Assembly: GCA_019635715.1 (NCBI GenBank)
Contig: JAHBYY010000042.1
Coordinates: 1 to 39,470 of the forward strand
From: Rhizobiaceae bacterium
Lineage (GTDB): Bacteria; Pseudomonadota; Alphaproteobacteria; Rhizobiales; Rhizobiaceae
Length of the DNA stretch: 39,470 bases
Direction of reading: 5' to 3'
The notes under the pieces are model-generated. The model was not told the DNA's origin. It saw only the letters and a program-made list of their open reading frames with translations, and did not search any database. This document shows, one piece after another, positions 1 through 8,509 of the stretch (its first letter is position 1; each line of letters starts with the position of its first letter). The translations under genes and the position numbers were made by a program.

Positions 1-81
1 GCCCGCTTCGGCCGGGATGCCTTGATGCAGCCGCGATGAGCGTGCGAGTTTGGTGACGCCGGAACTTGTCCAGGAGGAACC

Positions 82-1203
82 GTGCTGCGACGCTGCCTGC
101 TTGCCCTGCCGTTCGCGCTGCCGCTGCCGGCAGCCGCCAATGATTCCGTTGCCGGGCTCGGCGCCGGCGGCGTCATCCTCGGCCGTACCGACGCGATCGA
201 GATGCAGCGCGAGGACCTCTCGATCTCCATGGACGAGGTGGCGGTCGACTACGAGTTCAAGAACAACAAGAGCGAGGACATCCAGACGATCGTCGCCTTC
301 CCGATGCCCGATCTCGACATGGGCCCGTATTCGATGCCCAACCTTCCGGATACCGAATCGGACAATTTCCTCGATTTCACCGTCAGATTCGACGGCAAGG
401 ACATCCGGCCGGAACTGGAGCAGCGCGCCTTCGCGGTGGGCGTCGACATCACGGCCGAGCTTGCCGCGCAAGGAATTCCGGCCGCTCCCTATCTCGACGA
501 CACCTATGACAGGCTGGCCGCCATTCCGCAGGCCGTCGCCGACGACTGGATCGATCGCGGCCTGATCTTCATCGACCGGTACGACGACGGCGGCGGGTGG
601 AAGGACGTGCGCACGCCGCTGTGGTCGCTGAAGTCGACCTACTGGTGGAAGGCGACGTTCCCCGCGAACAGGACCATCAAGGTGTCGCATCGCTACAAGC
701 CGAGCGTCGCCTCGTCGGTGGCGGTGAGCTTCTATGCCGACAAGGCCTTCCGCGAGCCGTATGACGACTACAAGAGCCGCTTCTGCTTCGACCAGAGCTT
801 CGAGACCGCCGTGAAGAAGGCGGGCAACGCCAATCCCGACGGCTATCCCGAATATTCGGAGAACATCGTCCAGTACGTGCTGACGAGCGGCGGCAACTGG
901 GCGACGGGCACCATCGGCGCGTTCAGGCTGACGATCGACAAGGGCGATCCGCGCAACATCGTCAGCTTCTGCGGCACGGGCGTGCGCAAGACCGGACCGA
1001 CGACCTTCGAAATGTCGGCGACCGATTTTTCGCCCTCCAACGACATCGAAGTGCTGATCCTGCAGCCGTGGAGCGAGGAGGAGCGCGGCGCCTCGATCGA
1101 GCCGCTCGGCGAGCAGGCGCCGCCGAAATCGGAGGCGCAGCCCCCGGCTTCCGAACCGCCAGCAGCGCCGGCCGCGCCGGCCGCGCCGGCGGTGCAACCC
1201 TGA
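82..1203 (+). CDS. DUF4424 family exported protein
   Basis: Protein of 373 residues matching the DUF4424 family, whose function is unknown. Residues 1-19 form a short signal peptide (two Arg, a Leu/Ala/Pro core, Ala-Ala before Asn), so the protein is probably periplasmic. The middle holds the family's beta-rich body with aromatic strands around residues 180-245. The last 30 residues are a Pro/Ala tail, low complexity and probably disordered. The GTG start is chosen because AGGAGG at 72-77 lies just upstream and the signal peptide begins there. The TGA stop overlaps the ATG of the next gene (TGATG), so folA is probably translationally coupled to it. Family assignment is by recognition of the conserved N-terminal region; no reaction can be given. 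Confidence 0.85.
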   Translation: MLRRCLLALPFALPLPAAANDSVAGLGAGGVILGRTDAIEMQREDLSISMDEVAVDYEFKNNKSEDIQTIVAFPMPDLDMGPYSMPNLPDTESDNFLDFTVRFDGKDIRPELEQRAFAVGVDITAELAAQGIPAAPYLDDTYDRLAAIPQAVADDWIDRGLIFIDRYDDGGGWKDVRTPLWSLKSTYWWKATFPANRTIKVSHRYKPSVASSVAVSFYADKAFREPYDDYKSRFCFDQSFETAVKKAGNANPDGYPEYSENIVQYVLTSGGNWATGTIGAFRLTIDKGDPRNIVSFCGTGVRKTGPTTFEMSATDFSPSNDIEVLILQPWSEEERGASIEPLGEQAPPKSEAQPPASEPPAAPAAPAAPAVQP

Positions 1204-1724
1204 TGCGCGTCACGATCTACGCGGCAGTCGCCGGGAACGGGGTGATCGGGCGCGACGGCGGCCTGCCCTGGCGGCTGTCGGCCGACCTGAAGCGGTTCAA
1301 GGCCGACACGATGGGCAAGCCGATCATCATGGGGCGCAAGACCTGGGAAGGGCTCGGCAGGGCGCTTCCGGGACGCCTGAACATCGTGGTGACACGCGAC
1401 GCGGCTTTGCGTGCCGACGGTGCCGAGATCGTCCGATCGCTCGACGAGGCGATCGTGCTGGCCAGGACGAGGGGCCGCTGCATGGCAGGCCCGCCCGATG
1501 AAATCTGCGTGATCGGCGGCGGCGAGGTCTATCGCCAGGCGATTCCGGTCGCCGACCGGCTGCACATCACCCATGTGCTCGCGGCACCGGACGGTGACAC
1601 GCGATTCCCGGAGATCGATCCGGGAATCTGGGCCGTCCTGAGCCGTGAGCCCCATCCGGCGGGCGAAAAGGACAGCCATGCGACCGTCTATACCGTTTAC
1701 GGACGGCGCTCCGCCGTGCATTGA
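1203..1724 (+). CDS. folA: Dihydrofolate reductase
   Basis: Reduces dihydrofolate to tetrahydrofolate with NADPH in the cytoplasm, feeding thymidylate, purine and methionine synthesis. The 173-residue length is normal for chromosomal DHFR. Visible family signatures are the N-terminal strand followed by AGNGVIGRDGGLPWRL (Met20-loop region with the LPW motif, about residues 9-24), DLKRFK (substrate-binding helix), GRKTWEGLG (NADPH-binding segment) and the later IGGGEVY motif. The start is the ATG that overlaps the stop of the DUF4424 gene. An in-frame upstream extension exists but is low-complexity and lies inside that gene. hflK follows after a 157-bp gap that may hold its own promoter. Confidence 0.96.
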   Translation: MRVTIYAAVAGNGVIGRDGGLPWRLSADLKRFKADTMGKPIIMGRKTWEGLGRALPGRLNIVVTRDAALRADGAEIVRSLDEAIVLARTRGRCMAGPPDEICVIGGGEVYRQAIPVADRLHITHVLAAPDGDTRFPEIDPGIWAVLSREPHPAGEKDSHATVYTVYGRRSAVH

Positions 1725-1836
1725 GGAGCGCGCGGCGGGGCTGTAGTCTGCCGTCGCCATGCGGGAGGTCGCCGGCGCGTTGAAAGCGCGACGCGCCATC
1801 CCTATACAAAGAGCAACGATCGCATACGGCGGCGCC

Positions 1837-1850
1837 TAGGACCGGTCCTA
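1837..1850. promoter_or_regulatory. 14-bp perfect palindrome upstream of hflK
   Basis: TAGGACCGGTCCTA is its own reverse complement and lies 31 bp before the hflK start, in the gap between folA and hflK. It could be a protein-binding site for control of the hflK-hflC-degP operon. This is seen directly, but its role is only inferred; no regulator is linked, and a 14-bp palindrome can occur by chance in GC-rich DNA. Confidence 0.3.
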
Positions 1851-1881
1851 AGCCCCTTCGCCACCGGACGAAAGGAATTCG

Positions 1882-3000
1882 ATGCCCTGGAAGAATCAGA
1901 GCGGCGGCGGCGGCCCTTGGGGCGGCGGCGGTGGCGGCGGGAACGGCAATGGCGGCGGAGGAGGCCCGTGGGGCCAGGGGCCGCGCGGTCCCAATCGTCC
2001 GCAGGGAAATCCCCCGGACCTCGAGGACATCATCCGCCGCGGCCAGGATCGGCTGAAGAACGCGCTTCCGGGCGGCGGAACGACCAACCCGGCGCTGTTC
2101 GCCGTCGTCGGCATCATCCTGATCGCGCTGTGGCTGTTCCAGTGCATCTACACCGTGCAGCCGGACGAGCTCGCCGTCGAACTGCGCTTCGGCAAGCCGA
2201 AGCAGGAGCTTTCGGAACCGGGACTGCACTTCCACTGGTGGCCGGTGGAGACGGTCGAGAAGGCCAACACGGCCGAGAAGCTGATCAACATCGGCGAGGG
2301 TCGCGGCGGCACGTCCTCCGGATTGATGCTGTCGGGCGACCAGAACATCGTCGACGTGAAATTTTCCGTCGCCTACCAGGTCTCCAACCCGCAGGAATAT
2401 CTCTTCAACGTCGCCGAGCCGGACGAGACGCTGCGCCAGGTCGCCGAAAGCGCGATGCGCGAGGCGGTGGGGCGCCGTCCGGCGCAGGATATCTTCCGCG
2501 ACGACCGCCAGGGCATCGCCGACGCGGTGCGCGGCATCATCCAGCAGACGATGGACGAGTACAAGGCAGGCCTGAACATCAACGCGATCTCGATCGAGGA
2601 CGCCGCGCCGCCGCGGGAAGTGGCCGACGCGTTCGACGAGGTGCAGCGCGCCGAGCAGGACGAGGATCGCTTCGTCGAGGAATCGAACCAGTATTCGAAC
2701 CAGAAGCTCGGCCAGGCACGCGGTGAAGCCGCGCAGATCCGCGAAGAAGCCGCCGCCTACAAGAACAGGATCGTGCAGGAAGCCGAAGGCGAGGCGCAGC
2801 GCTTCATCTCCGTCTACGACGAATATGCCAAGGCCCCGGACGTGACCCGCAAGCGCCTCTATCTCGAGACCATGGAGAAGGTGCTGCAGGGCGCCAACAA
2901 GGTGATCGTCGAGCAGAACGGCGGATCCGGCGTCGTGCCCTATCTCCCGCTGCCGGAACTGCAGCGGCGCCAGCCCGCCGCGACGGGAGGAAGCAACTGA
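1882..3000 (+). CDS. hflK: HflK, FtsH protease modulator subunit
   Basis: Forms, with HflC, the SPFH-domain complex that surrounds the inner-membrane AAA protease FtsH and controls its access to membrane substrates. The 372-residue protein opens with a glycine-rich cytoplasmic segment (residues 8-34, poly-Gly with Trp and Asn), has one membrane helix at about 71-91, and continues into the periplasmic SPFH/Band-7 domain starting at TVQPDELAVELRFGKP. A long charged Glu/Ala/Arg coiled region follows (about 245-320). The Gly-rich start is typical of HflK and absent from HflC. AAAGGAATTC lies just before the ATG. The stop overlaps the hflC start (TGATG), as expected for subunits made in equal amounts. 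Confidence 0.97.
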   Translation: MPWKNQSGGGGPWGGGGGGGNGNGGGGGPWGQGPRGPNRPQGNPPDLEDIIRRGQDRLKNALPGGGTTNPALFAVVGIILIALWLFQCIYTVQPDELAVELRFGKPKQELSEPGLHFHWWPVETVEKANTAEKLINIGEGRGGTSSGLMLSGDQNIVDVKFSVAYQVSNPQEYLFNVAEPDETLRQVAESAMREAVGRRPAQDIFRDDRQGIADAVRGIIQQTMDEYKAGLNINAISIEDAAPPREVADAFDEVQRAEQDEDRFVEESNQYSNQKLGQARGEAAQIREEAAAYKNRIVQEAEGEAQRFISVYDEYAKAPDVTRKRLYLETMEKVLQGANKVIVEQNGGSGVVPYLPLPELQRRQPAATGGSN

Positions 3001-3968
3001 TGTCCAACCGTCTCGCAGCCATCCTCGTCGTCCTGGCGGTGATCGCCTTCCTCGTCTATTCGTCCGTCTTCGTGGTCAACGAGCGCCAGCAGGCGATCGT
3101 GCTGCGCTTCGGCGAGATCGTCGACGTGAAGACCGAGCCCGGCATCTACGTGAAGGCGCCGTTCGGCTTCCTCGACGCCGACAATGTGCAGATCCTCGAA
3201 GACCGCGTCCTGCGCTTCGACCTGGACAATATCCGCGTCCAGGTCTCGGGCGGCAAGTTCTACGAGGTCGATGCCTTCATCGCCTACCGGATCAGCGACC
3301 CCCGTGTCTTCCGCTCCGCCGTGTCGGGCAGCGTGCCGCTCGCCGAGCAGCGGCTGCGCACCCGCCTCGACGCCGCGCTGCGCCGCGTCTACGGCCTGCG
3401 CGGCTTCGAGGCGGCGCTCTCCGAAGAGCGCGCTTCGATGATGCGCGAGGTGCGCGACCAGCTCCGGCCCGACGCGACCTCGCTCGGGCTGCAGATCGAG
3501 GACGTCCGCATCCGCCGCACCGACCTGACGGCCGAAGTGTCGCAGCAGACCTTCGACCGCATGAAGGCCGAGCGCCTGGCGGAAGCCGAGCGCCTGCGCG
3601 CCCGCGGCCGCGAGGCGGCGCAGCGCATCCGGGCAAGGGCGGACCGCGAGGTCGTCGAGACGGTCGCGGCGGCGCGCAAGGATTCGGAAATCCTGCGCGG
3701 CGAGGGCGAGGCGACGCGCAGCGCCGCCTTCGCGGAGGCGTTCCAGCGCGACCCCAACTTCTTCGAGTTCTATCGCTCGATGAGCGCCTACATTTCCGGG
3801 TTGAACAGCAATGGCACCACGATGGTGCTGACGCCCGATTCGGAATTCTTCCGCTACTTCAACGATGCGATGGGCGCGGCGCGTCCGGTGGCCCCGCCTG
3901 CCGCCGCGCCGGCGGGTGCACCGGCGGCGCCCGCATCGCCCGACAGCAGCACCGGCGCGATCCAGTAG
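3000..3968 (+). CDS. hflC: HflC, FtsH protease modulator subunit
   Basis: Partner of HflK in the membrane-anchored SPFH complex that regulates FtsH. The 322-residue protein has a short cytoplasmic start, a membrane helix at about 5-25, the SPFH domain beginning NERQQAIVLRFGEIV, and an alanine/arginine-rich coiled coil at about 180-240 with the MKAERLAEAERLRARGREAA pattern characteristic of HflC. The C-terminal 25 residues are a Pro/Ala tail, longer than in enterobacterial HflC. The ATG shares bases with the hflK stop. A DUF2065 gene begins 7 bp after the stop, then degP, the arrangement known from rhizobia. Confidence 0.97.
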   Translation: MSNRLAAILVVLAVIAFLVYSSVFVVNERQQAIVLRFGEIVDVKTEPGIYVKAPFGFLDADNVQILEDRVLRFDLDNIRVQVSGGKFYEVDAFIAYRISDPRVFRSAVSGSVPLAEQRLRTRLDAALRRVYGLRGFEAALSEERASMMREVRDQLRPDATSLGLQIEDVRIRRTDLTAEVSQQTFDRMKAERLAEAERLRARGREAAQRIRARADREVVETVAAARKDSEILRGEGEATRSAAFAEAFQRDPNFFEFYRSMSAYISGLNSNGTTMVLTPDSEFFRYFNDAMGAARPVAPPAAAPAGAPAAPASPDSSTGAIQ

Positions 3969-3975
3969 GCGCGGC

Positions 3976-4161
3976 ATGGGGGACTTCCTCGCCGCCATGG
4001 GCCTCGTGCTGGTGGTCGAGGGAATCGTCTATGGCGGTTTTCCGGGGCTGGCCAAGAAACTGGCAACGGAAGTGCTGGCGACGCCCGAGCAGACGCTGCG
4101 TGTGCTCGGGCTGTGTTCGATCGCCGCCGGCGTCGGCGTCGTCTGGCTGGTGCGCGGATAA
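3976..4161 (+). CDS. DUF2065 small membrane protein
   Basis: 61-residue protein of the DUF2065 family (YjeT-like), found next to hflKC in many proteobacteria. Two hydrophobic helices are visible, about residues 3-20 and 43-60, joined by a short loop with Lys and Gln, so it is an inner-membrane hairpin protein. Its biochemical role is unknown; repeated linkage to hflKC suggests a part in membrane protein quality control, which is inference. The ATG at 3976 follows the hflC stop by only 7 bp; a longer in-frame start inside hflC gives only an Arg/Pro-rich shadow and is not used. Confidence 0.88.
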   Translation: MGDFLAAMGLVLVVEGIVYGGFPGLAKKLATEVLATPEQTLRVLGLCSIAAGVGVVWLVRG

Positions 4162-4264
4162 CGCATCTTTGTGCCGCGGCCGATAGGCAAGGCCGCAAAC
4201 ACGCCCTATTTCTTGGCCAGCGTCCGCCGCATCGACGCGGCCCCGACTTCCGGAGACTTCTCAC

Positions 4265-5806
4265 ATGATCGTCACGCGCGCATCCTCGGCAGCCGGCAAG
4301 CGTCTTCGCGCGGCGACCTGCCTGGCCTTGGCAAGTGCCCTCGCAATGCCGTCCTTCGCACCTGCCGCGTTGGCTCAGGAGCAGGCGGCGCCGCCGGCCG
4401 TGGTGGCGCCCGCCGGACCCGCCTCGGTCGCCGACCTGGCCGAGCGGCTGCAGGGCGCGGTGGTCAACATCTCGACCTCGCAGAACGTGAAGGGCACCGA
4501 GGCGCCGAACGCCGTGCCGATGCCGCAACTGCCGGAAGGTTCGCCGTTCCAGGATTTCTTCGACGAGTTCTTCAAGAACCGCGAGGGCGAAGGCGGCGGC
4601 AACAGTTCCCGCAAGGTGCAGTCGCTGGGATCGGGCTTCGTGGTCGACGCCGAGCAGGGCTTCGTGGTCACCAACAACCATGTGATCGCCGACGCCGACG
4701 AGATCGAGGTCAATTTCTCCGACGGCTCGAAGCTCAAGGCCGAGCTGGTCGGCACCGATACCAAAACGGATATCGCGGTCCTCAAGGTCGATCCCAAGCT
4801 GAAGAAGCTGACGGCCGTGAAATTCGGCGATTCCAACAAGATCCGCATCGGCGACTGGGTGATGGCGATCGGCAACCCGTTCGGGCTCGGCGGCACCGTG
4901 ACGGTCGGCATCGTCTCGGCCCGCAACCGCGACATCAATTCCGGACCCTATGACGACTTCATCCAGACGGACGCCGCGATCAATCGCGGCAATTCCGGCG
5001 GCCCGCTCTTCAACATGGAGGGCGATGTCGTGGGCATCAACACGGCGATCATCTCGCCCTCCGGCGGTTCGATCGGCATCGGCTTCTCGATCCCGTCCGA
5101 ACTGGCGGCCGGCGTCGTGGCGCAACTGCGCGAGTTCGGTGAAACGCGTCGCGGCTGGCTCGGCGTGCGCATCCAGCCGGTGACCGACGAGATCGCCGAG
5201 AGCCTCGGCATGGCGACGGCCAAGGGCGCGCTGGTGGCCGGCGTCATCAAGGGCGGGCCGGTCGACAACGGGACGATCCTGGCCGGCGACGTCATCGTCA
5301 AGTTCGACGGCAAGGACGTGCGCGAGATGCGCGATCTGCCGCGCATCGTGGCGGAAAGCCCGGTCGGCAAGGCCGTCGACGTGGTGATCGTGCGCAAGGG
5401 CGTCGAGCAGACGGTGAAGGTGACGCTCGGCCGGCTCGAGGATGGCGAGAAGCAGGCCGCCGCCGAGGACGAGAACGGGCCGGACCAGGAGGAGGAGGCG
5501 GTGGCGACCGCCAATGTGCTCGGCATGACGGTCAGCGAACTGAACGACGAGGCACGCAGCAAGTTCGGGATCACCAAGGACGTATCCGGCGTGGTGATCA
5601 CCGAGGTCGCCAAGGGGTCGCTGGCAGCCGAACGCGGCGTGCTCGCCGGCGAGGTGATCACCGAGATCGCCCAGGAATCCGTGTCGTCGCCCAAGGAGGT
5701 GATGGACCGGATCGGCGCGCTCAAGGAACAGGGGCGCAAGAATGCGCTGCTCATGCTGTCGTCGAAGACGGGCGAGCTGCGCTTCGTGACGCTGCGCATG
5801 GACTGA
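4265..5806 (+). CDS. degP: DegP/DegQ-type periplasmic serine protease (Do family)
   Basis: ATP-independent protease-chaperone that degrades misfolded periplasmic proteins. The 513-residue protein begins with a signal peptide ending near LAQ (residue 38). The trypsin-like domain carries the catalytic triad His139 (in TNNHV), Asp169 (in KTDIAVLK) and Ser244 (in GNSGGPL). Two PDZ domains follow, at about 280-380 and 415-510, with an acidic linker (about 395-410). GGAG lies 8 bp before the ATG. The gene is fourth in the hflK-hflC-DUF2065-degP run, but a 103-bp gap separates it from DUF2065, so it may also have its own promoter. Do family membership is certain; DegP versus DegQ/MucD naming is a matter of convention. 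Confidence 0.96.
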   Translation: MIVTRASSAAGKRLRAATCLALASALAMPSFAPAALAQEQAAPPAVVAPAGPASVADLAERLQGAVVNISTSQNVKGTEAPNAVPMPQLPEGSPFQDFFDEFFKNREGEGGGNSSRKVQSLGSGFVVDAEQGFVVTNNHVIADADEIEVNFSDGSKLKAELVGTDTKTDIAVLKVDPKLKKLTAVKFGDSNKIRIGDWVMAIGNPFGLGGTVTVGIVSARNRDINSGPYDDFIQTDAAINRGNSGGPLFNMEGDVVGINTAIISPSGGSIGIGFSIPSELAAGVVAQLREFGETRRGWLGVRIQPVTDEIAESLGMATAKGALVAGVIKGGPVDNGTILAGDVIVKFDGKDVREMRDLPRIVAESPVGKAVDVVIVRKGVEQTVKVTLGRLEDGEKQAAAEDENGPDQEEEAVATANVLGMTVSELNDEARSKFGITKDVSGVVITEVAKGSLAAERGVLAGEVITEIAQESVSSPKEVMDRIGALKEQGRKNALLMLSSKTGELRFVTLRMD

Positions 5807-5894
5807 GTTCGGAAGGGTCGAGATTGACCGTCGCCTTGTCCTGGCGAGTTGTCGGATTCATTGATCGACTGCGGAATAAGGGCCGGCGCCGCCA

Positions 5895-5929
5895 CCTCCC
5901 TCTCCCCGTGAAGGACGGGGAGAAGAGGG
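5895..5929. repeat. GC-rich hairpin repeat between convergent genes
   Basis: TCTCCCCGT (5901-5909) and ACGGGGAGA (5915-5923) form a perfect 9-bp stem with a 5-base loop, flanked by CTCCC and AGAGGG that extend it imperfectly. It lies between the converging degP and acetyltransferase genes. Near-identical hairpins occur at 17995-18021 and 18076-18104. There is no U-run, so it is better called a REP-like repeat, possibly helping transcription stop or RNA protection on both strands. Confidence 0.7.
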
Positions 5930-6010
5930 CTGGGCGGAGCGGCCTCATACTCTCGCCAATGAAACCAGAGCTTTGCGCCAACCTGCTGGCACAACACGGC
6001 TTTCCGTCTG

Positions 6011-6574
6011 TCAGCGCGCTACGCTTCGCCCCTGCCAGTCTGCCTTGCGGAGCGTGTAGAGGGCGTGGCGTTTGAGCTGCGGATGGGTGGGCGGCACGCG
6101 GGGATGGCTGAAGTCCCGGCCGCGCTTCATTCCCAGCCGCTCCATCACCGCCGTCGAACGGGTGTTGGCGAGCACGGCGAAGCTGACGATCTCCTGGCGC
6201 CCGAGCGGACCGAAGGCCAGGTCGAGCAGCGCGCAGGCCGCCTCGTTGACATAGCCGTGGCCCCAGAATTCCGGCAGGAGCCGCCAGCCGATCTCCATCG
6301 AGCCGGCCGGGACGATCGGCACGATCTCGGCGTCATGGATGCCGACGAAGCCGATGCACTTTCCGGTCGCGGCGATTTCCGCGGCGGCCCAGCCATAGCC
6401 CTTCTCGGCGTTCTCGGCGCTCAACTGGTCCATGAAGGCGTCGCTTTCGGCGCGGCCGCGGCGGAACGGAAAGAACTCCATGACGCGCTCGTCGGAGTTC
6501 AGGCGATGGAACAGGTCGCGATCGCGCTCCTGCCAGTTGCGCAGCACCAGGCGTTCGGTGCGCAGCGGCCTCAT
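6011..6574 (-). CDS. GNAT family N-acetyltransferase (RimJ/RimL-like)
   Basis: Acetyl-CoA-dependent acetyltransferase of 187 residues; the substrate is unknown. It opens with MRPLRTERLVLRNW, the usual start of the RimJ/RimL/SpeG-like group, and has the central GNAT strand-helix region GSMEIGWRLLPEFWGHGYVNEA (about 91-112), where the GHGY segment corresponds to the pyrophosphate-binding loop. A later VLANTRSTAVMERLGM segment (about 134-149) matches the acetyl-CoA-contacting helix. Its ATG overlaps the serB stop by 4 bp (ATGA), so it is translated as the second gene of a serB operon. Longer upstream reading in this frame would lie inside serB and is rejected. Confidence 0.9.
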   Translation of the reverse strand: MRPLRTERLVLRNWQERDRDLFHRLNSDERVMEFFPFRRGRAESDAFMDQLSAENAEKGYGWAAAEIAATGKCIGFVGIHDAEIVPIVPAGSMEIGWRLLPEFWGHGYVNEAACALLDLAFGPLGRQEIVSFAVLANTRSTAVMERLGMKRGRDFSHPRVPPTHPQLKRHALYTLRKADWQGRSVAR

Positions 6575-7458
6575 GCGACGATGTCCGACTGCCGGTAGCC
6601 CTGCAGGAACAGCAGCGACGTCAGGTCGCCATGGTCGATCCGCACGCGCGCCTGGGCGGCGACCGCCGGCTTGGCATGCAGGGCGACCCCGGTGCCGGCG
6701 ACCGCCAGCATGTCGAGATCGTTCGCGCCGTCGCCGACGGCGATGGCGTCCGACGGCGAGACCTTCAGGCGACCGGCGATGTCGCGAAGCGCGGCTGCCT
6801 TGGCTTCGCGGCCGAGGATGGGATCGGCGACGGACCCGGTCAGGCGACCGCCTTCGACCAGCAGCGTGTTGGCGCGGTCCTCGTCGAAGCCGAGCATGGC
6901 GCCGATGCGCGAGGTGAACACCGTGAAGCCGCCGGAGACGAGCGCCGTCCAGGCGCCGTTGGCACGCATCGTCGCGACGAGTTCGCGTCCGCCGGCGGCA
7001 AGCGTCAGGCGCCGCGCGACGATCCGGTCGATCACCGCCTCGTCCAGTCCCCTCAGCAGGGCTACGCGTTCGCGCAGCGCCGGCTCGAAAGCGATCTCGC
7101 CGTTCATCGAGCGCGCCGTGATCGCGGCGACGCGGTCCTTGACGCCGACCTCGTCGGCGAGCTCGTCGATGCACTCCTGGTCGATCATGGTCGAATCCAT
7201 GTCGGCGATCAGGATCGACTTGCGGCGGCCCGCCGCCTGCTGGACCGCGACATCGACGGGCGCGCCCCGCAGGGCGTCGCGCAGCCGCCGTTCCGCCTCG
7301 TCGCGGCCGATGTCCGGTGACGGCACGAGATCGCAGGCGATGCCGGGCGCGAGCATGTCGATGCCGGTTGCGTTCACCGCCCGGCGTGCCATATCCAGCA
7401 GCGGCGCGGCGAGGGCGTGGCCCTTCGGATTGGCAATCAGCGTGGCGACGAGCGACAT
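6571..7458 (-). CDS. serB: Phosphoserine phosphatase SerB
   Basis: Hydrolyses phosphoserine to serine, the last step of serine synthesis. The 295-residue protein has an N-terminal regulatory-type region (about 1-78), then the HAD phosphatase domain with catalytic DMDST at 86-90 (Asp86 the nucleophile, Asp88 the acid/base), ECIDELADE in the cap, SGGFTVF (motif II) and GDGANDLDML (motif III, Mg-binding). The ATG at 7458 gives the usual N-terminus (MSLVATLIANP); a further upstream in-frame ATG would run into miaA. The miaA start lies on the opposite strand over the same bases, so the promoters of both genes must lie inside the other's coding region. The acetyltransferase gene overlaps downstream. 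Confidence 0.96.
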   Translation of the reverse strand: MSLVATLIANPKGHALAAPLLDMARRAVNATGIDMLAPGIACDLVPSPDIGRDEAERRLRDALRGAPVDVAVQQAAGRRKSILIADMDSTMIDQECIDELADEVGVKDRVAAITARSMNGEIAFEPALRERVALLRGLDEAVIDRIVARRLTLAAGGRELVATMRANGAWTALVSGGFTVFTSRIGAMLGFDEDRANTLLVEGGRLTGSVADPILGREAKAAALRDIAGRLKVSPSDAIAVGDGANDLDMLAVAGTGVALHAKPAVAAQARVRIDHGDLTSLLFLQGYRQSDIVA

Positions 7459-8383
7459 GGAGACTTCATCCGTGGGGGAGGGGCGGCTGTTCAATGCGGT
7501 CCTGATAGCCGGGCCCACCGCCAGCGGCAAGTCGGCCCTGGCCCTGGAGACCGCCGAGCGGACCGGCGGCGTGATCATCAACACGGATTCGATGCAGGGA
7601 TACGCCGTGCTCGACGTGCTGACCGCCCGGCCGGGTCCGGCCGATCTCGCAAGGGCGCCGCACGCTCTCTACGGCCACGTGCCACCGGCGACGCCCTATT
7701 CGACCGGCGCCTGGCTTCGCGACGTGATGCGGCTGATCGATGACGGCACCCTACGCGATCGCGTAGGTATCTTCGTCGGCGGGACCGGACTGTATTTTCG
7801 TGCCCTGCTCGGAGGCATCGCCGAGATGCCGGAGATTCCCGCACATATCCGCGACCGATGGCGCTATCACCTGCTGGAGGACGGCAGCTCCAAGTTGCAT
7901 TCCATTCTGCAACGCGAGGACCCCGAGACCGCGGCGACGCTCAAGCCGAGCGACGGGCAGCGCATTGCGCGTGCGCTCGAAGTGCTGGAAGGCTCCGGAA
8001 GGTCGATCCGCTACTGGCAGTCGGTGCGCGGCAAACCGCTGGTCGACGCCGGCTCGGCGCGGAAATCGATCCTCGAAGTGCCGCGCCCGGCGCTGGTGAC
8101 CCGCATCGGACGCCGGCTGGACGCCATGGTGGCGCAGGGGGCGCTCGACGAGGTCGCCTCCTTGCTCAGGCTGAACCTGGATCCCGGCCTGCCGGCGATG
8201 AAGGCGATCGGGGTTCGCGAGTTCTCGGCGGTGCTCCGCGGCGAGATTGAAATCTCCGAGGCGCTCATGCTCGCAAAGGTTGCAACCGCCCAATATGCAA
8301 AGCGACAGGTCACCTGGTTCCGCCACCAGATGGACGAGTCGTGGCAACGACATGTCGCGGTCGATAAGCCGTTCGAACGCTGA
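7457..8383 (+). CDS. miaA: tRNA dimethylallyltransferase MiaA
   Basis: Transfers a dimethylallyl group to N6 of adenosine-37 in tRNAs reading codons that start with U. The 308-residue protein has the P-loop GPTASGKS at 19-26, INTDSMQ (DSxQ motif) near 38, GGTGLYFRALLGG near 105, and the later VGVREF-type segment IGVREFSAVLRGE. It is of normal length. The ATG at 7457 is listed, but GTG at 7472 is an attractive alternative: GGAG at 7459-7462 lies 9 bp before it and the first five codons would be lost, leaving the conserved core intact. The gene is divergent from serB with no space between them. A diguanylate cyclase gene follows after 126 bp. Confidence 0.95.
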   Translation: METSSVGEGRLFNAVLIAGPTASGKSALALETAERTGGVIINTDSMQGYAVLDVLTARPGPADLARAPHALYGHVPPATPYSTGAWLRDVMRLIDDGTLRDRVGIFVGGTGLYFRALLGGIAEMPEIPAHIRDRWRYHLLEDGSSKLHSILQREDPETAATLKPSDGQRIARALEVLEGSGRSIRYWQSVRGKPLVDAGSARKSILEVPRPALVTRIGRRLDAMVAQGALDEVASLLRLNLDPGLPAMKAIGVREFSAVLRGEIEISEALMLAKVATAQYAKRQVTWFRHQMDESWQRHVAVDKPFER

Positions 8384-8509
8384 GTCAGGTCTGGTTTTTC
8401 TGCGCCGATTCCCGGTCTTGACGTATCGCCGAATTCTCCCAGTGGTTGTGCGGCTTAATGGTCCGTAAGGGTGTTGGTGGCATAAGGGGCGCAGGTCTTC
8501 GGGGGAACA

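Noticed and set aside
1-39. Possible end of an upstream gene (frame ends ...ALMQPR, TGA at 37-39)
   Set aside because: Only 12 codons are visible; nothing allows an identification and the frame may be chance.
3854-5125. 423-codon open frame on the minus strand opposite hflC/degP
   Set aside because: Crosses the borders of three real genes on the other strand and has shadow composition.
8410-8460. TTGACG at 8418-8423 as promoter of the diguanylate cyclase gene
   Set aside because: No acceptable -10 at 16-18 bp; left out.
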